DNA of 33,266 nucleotides from NCBI GenBank assembly GCA_002426555.1, contig DIQU01000045.1, positions 1,309 to 34,574 of the forward strand, given 5' to 3'. The DNA comes from Firmicutes bacterium UBA5454 (GTDB lineage: Bacteria; Bacillota; Clostridia; Caldicoprobacterales; DTU083). The notes beneath the pieces are model-generated. The model saw only the letters and a program-made list of their open reading frames with translations, made no database searches and had not been told where the DNA came from. The position numbers were made by a program, and so were the translations under genes. Below are positions 31,712 through 33,266 of this stretch, piece by piece (the first letter of the stretch is position 1; every line of letters begins with the position of its first letter).

Positions 31712-33070
31712 CTACTTTTCAGATCCTAAAAATTCCAAGGCCTTCAGTGCAAGAGCGCACTCCAGCCTCTTCTTTTCCATCTCGCAACCGAGTTCATAGG
31801 GTTCATTTATGTTACCGGAAAAATGCTGTGCATTAGCTGCACACCCCCCGCTGCAATAAAACCTGGCCCAACATGAAGAACATTTTTCCTTGGTAAATAT
31901 ATTGGAGCTGCGGAATGTGTTCTGCAAATCATCATCAAAACTGCCATCCAGTACGCTGCCCATCTTAAATTCATCATCACCAACAAATTGGTGACAAGGG
32001 TAAATGTCTCCTTTAGGGGTAACTGCAATATATTCACTCCCTGCACCACAACCTGCAGACCTTTTTGCTGCGCAAGGCCCTTGCTTCAAATCCACCATGA
32101 AGTGAAAAAAGTTAAAACCTTTTCCTTCGTTTTTTCGAACCAAACAAGCCCGCATGAGGCGTTCATATGATTCATTAATTTCAGGTAAGTCTTCAGTTGA
32201 AAGATGATATTCCTCTTCATCAGACGCTACTACCGGTTCTACGGATATCTGCTTAAAGCCAAGATCTGCCAGATGCAGAACATCCTTATCAAAATCCTTA
32301 TTATATTTTGTAAAAGTCCCTCGAACATAGTAATCTTTTTGGTTACGGGACTCCGCTAGTTTTACAGCTTTAGGAGCAATATGCTCATAGCTTCCGGTGC
32401 CGCTGCGTGTTATACGCAATTTATCATGAACTTCAGGGCGGCCATCCAGGCTGATTACCACATTGACAAACTCCTTGTTGATATATTCCAAAGCTTCATC
32501 ATCCAGGAGCAAGCCATTGGTAGTTATGGTAAATCGGAACTGCTTATTATATTTCTTTTCCAGCTCTCTTCCATACTGGACCAGTTGCTTGACTACCGGA
32601 AAATTCATCATGGGTTCGCCGCCGAAAAAGTCTACTTCCAGGTTTCTTCTATGACCGGAATTCTTTACTAGAAATTCCAAGGCCCTTATTCCAGTTTCCA
32701 AGTCCAGCAATCCTCTTTCCCCCTTAAAATCACCAGTGGAAGCAAAGCAATAGCTGCACCTGAGATTGCAATCATGAGCTGCATGAAGGCACATGGCCTT
32801 AATAACAGGTTCGCCGAGCATGACAGGCTTGTCCTCCTGATTCCAAGGAGTGTAGAGCATTTCTGCTTCCATTAAAGCTCGAAGCTCGGAAACGCCTTCT
32901 TTAAGAACTTGGATTTCGTATTTAGCATTTAACTCATTTTTTATGGTCTCCCATGTAAATTCGGGACCATAGTCCAGTAGATCCCATATTAATTCATCTA
33001 TTATATGAACAGCGCCGCTGTGAACATCGAGAACCAGACGAACACCACTTAATTCAAATTTATGTATCAT
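31712..33070 (-). CDS. scfB: SCIFF-peptide maturase, radical SAM/SPASM enzyme, 452 aa
   Basis: Radical SAM enzyme that forms Cys-to-Thr (C-alpha) thioether links in the SCIFF ('six Cys in forty-five') peptide. The N-terminal segment (about 1-90) is the RiPP-recognition region. The radical SAM motif is CNLRCSYC (Cys101, Cys105, Cys108), followed by EVDFFGGEPMMNF. The SPASM region (about 330-450) is cysteine-rich, including CSSCWARFYCSGGCAAN, to hold two auxiliary [4Fe-4S] clusters. GAGGAAGGA precedes the ATG. It lies 151 bases downstream of its peptide gene, with recJ 17 bases behind it, the usual clostridial order. Confidence 0.95.
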   Translation of the reverse strand: MIHKFELSGVRLVLDVHSGAVHIIDELIWDLLDYGPEFTWETIKNELNAKYEIQVLKEGVSELRALMEAEMLYTPWNQEDKPVMLGEPVIKAMCLHAAHDCNLRCSYCFASTGDFKGERGLLDLETGIRALEFLVKNSGHRRNLEVDFFGGEPMMNFPVVKQLVQYGRELEKKYNKQFRFTITTNGLLLDDEALEYINKEFVNVVISLDGRPEVHDKLRITRSGTGSYEHIAPKAVKLAESRNQKDYYVRGTFTKYNKDFDKDVLHLADLGFKQISVEPVVASDEEEYHLSTEDLPEINESYERLMRACLVRKNEGKGFNFFHFMVDLKQGPCAAKRSAGCGAGSEYIAVTPKGDIYPCHQFVGDDEFKMGSVLDGSFDDDLQNTFRSSNIFTKEKCSSCWARFYCSGGCAANAQHFSGNINEPYELGCEMEKKRLECALALKALEFLGSEK

Positions 33071-33166
33071 TGATACTTTCCTTCCTCACGGAAAACTTGT
33101 TTATTCCATGTATCTAGATTAGTAAATTACAGTAAATATTAACTAGATTTATTATATTCCAATAAA

Positions 33167-33193
33167 GATAGCAGTAGCTTAGCTACTGCTATC
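33167..33193. terminator. 13-bp perfect hairpin between the SCIFF peptide and its maturase
   Basis: GATAGCAGTAGCT and its complement flank one base. On the plus strand CATTTTTATG follows; on the minus strand TTTATTGG does. It lies 28 bases after the peptide stop. A partial terminator that makes the peptide more abundant than the maturase is a plausible reading. It has no loop to speak of, so about three centre bases would open. Confidence 0.55.
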
Positions 33194-33221
33194 AGTCATT
33201 TTTATGTAAGACACAAAAAGG

Positions 33222-33266
33222 TTATTTCTGACAGCTCTGGTTACCGACAGTGCAAGATGTTTTGCA
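33222..33266 (-). CDS. scfA: SCIFF ribosomal peptide precursor, C-terminal fragment (start outside window)
   Basis: Reading the minus strand from the window's right edge gives CKTSCTVGNQSCQK then TAA, the characteristic SCIFF C-terminus, with three cysteines and a threonine next to one of them (TSCT). The rest of the peptide (about 30 residues) is off-window. The product is the RiPP substrate of the neighbouring ScfB maturase; its function in the cell is not established. It is too short and too close to the edge to be found by ordinary gene calling. Confidence 0.92.
   Translation of the reverse strand, partial: CKTSCTVGNQSCQK

Overview
The window looks like a chromosomal stretch of an anaerobic, low-to-mid GC member of the class Clostridia (Bacillota). 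The reasons are the SCIFF ribosomal peptide and its radical SAM maturase at the right edge, the HemZ coproporphyrinogen dehydrogenase, the Rrf2-NifS-NifU iron-sulfur trio, the YtoI-DnaE-PfkA order, and strong AGGAGG-type ribosome binding sites with occasional GTG and TTG starts. I cannot name the genus from the sequence alone. Nearly every gene is on the minus strand; the exceptions are the rplY-type gene and the transposase fragment at the left edge.

Layout from left to right. (1) 1-2950 is an accessory patch: the 3' part of a DDE transposase (+), a gene-free stretch rich in hairpins, a serine recombinase, and an AT-rich membrane-anchored metallophosphoesterase. (2) 3050-4426 is the RlmD-like 23S rRNA methyltransferase with its own promoter, followed by a 500-base stretch with no intact gene. 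(3) 4929-12733, read leftwards, holds a PRC-barrel protein, an AI-2E family membrane protein, YtoI, DnaE, a small DUF2007-like protein and PfkA. PfkA has a probable separate promoter with a perfect 18-bp palindrome as its spacer. (4) 12829-14882 is the iron-sulfur cluster unit (iscR-like rrf2, nifS, nifU), read from a good sigma-A promoter that overlaps repeated operator-like sites. (5) 14968-17743 holds rarA and glyA, separated by a short-repeat cluster and a terminator whose stem contains the glyA stop codon. (6) 17959-22636 is hisS-aspS-tcdA-rseC-trxA, read from a consensus promoter that is followed almost at once by a terminator-like hairpin. (7) 22927-23583 is the divergent L25/Ctc ribosomal protein gene. 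(8) 23667-33266 is scfA-scfB-recJ-apt-relA-dtd-MBL hydrolase-hemZ, tightly packed and probably largely co-transcribed.

Most of the genes are core: replication and repair (dnaE, recJ, rarA), translation (aspS, hisS, dtd, rlmD, tcdA, L25), Fe-S assembly and redox (rrf2-nifS-nifU, rseC, trxA), one-carbon metabolism (glyA), glycolysis (pfkA), purine salvage next to (p)ppGpp metabolism (apt, relA), and one RiPP system (SCIFF/ScfB). I saw no CRISPR array, tRNA, rRNA or prophage. The most interesting signals are regulatory: the pfkA palindrome, the hisS leader, the IscR-like operator repeats, the structured element near the transposase, and the SCIFF tail cut off by the window edge.
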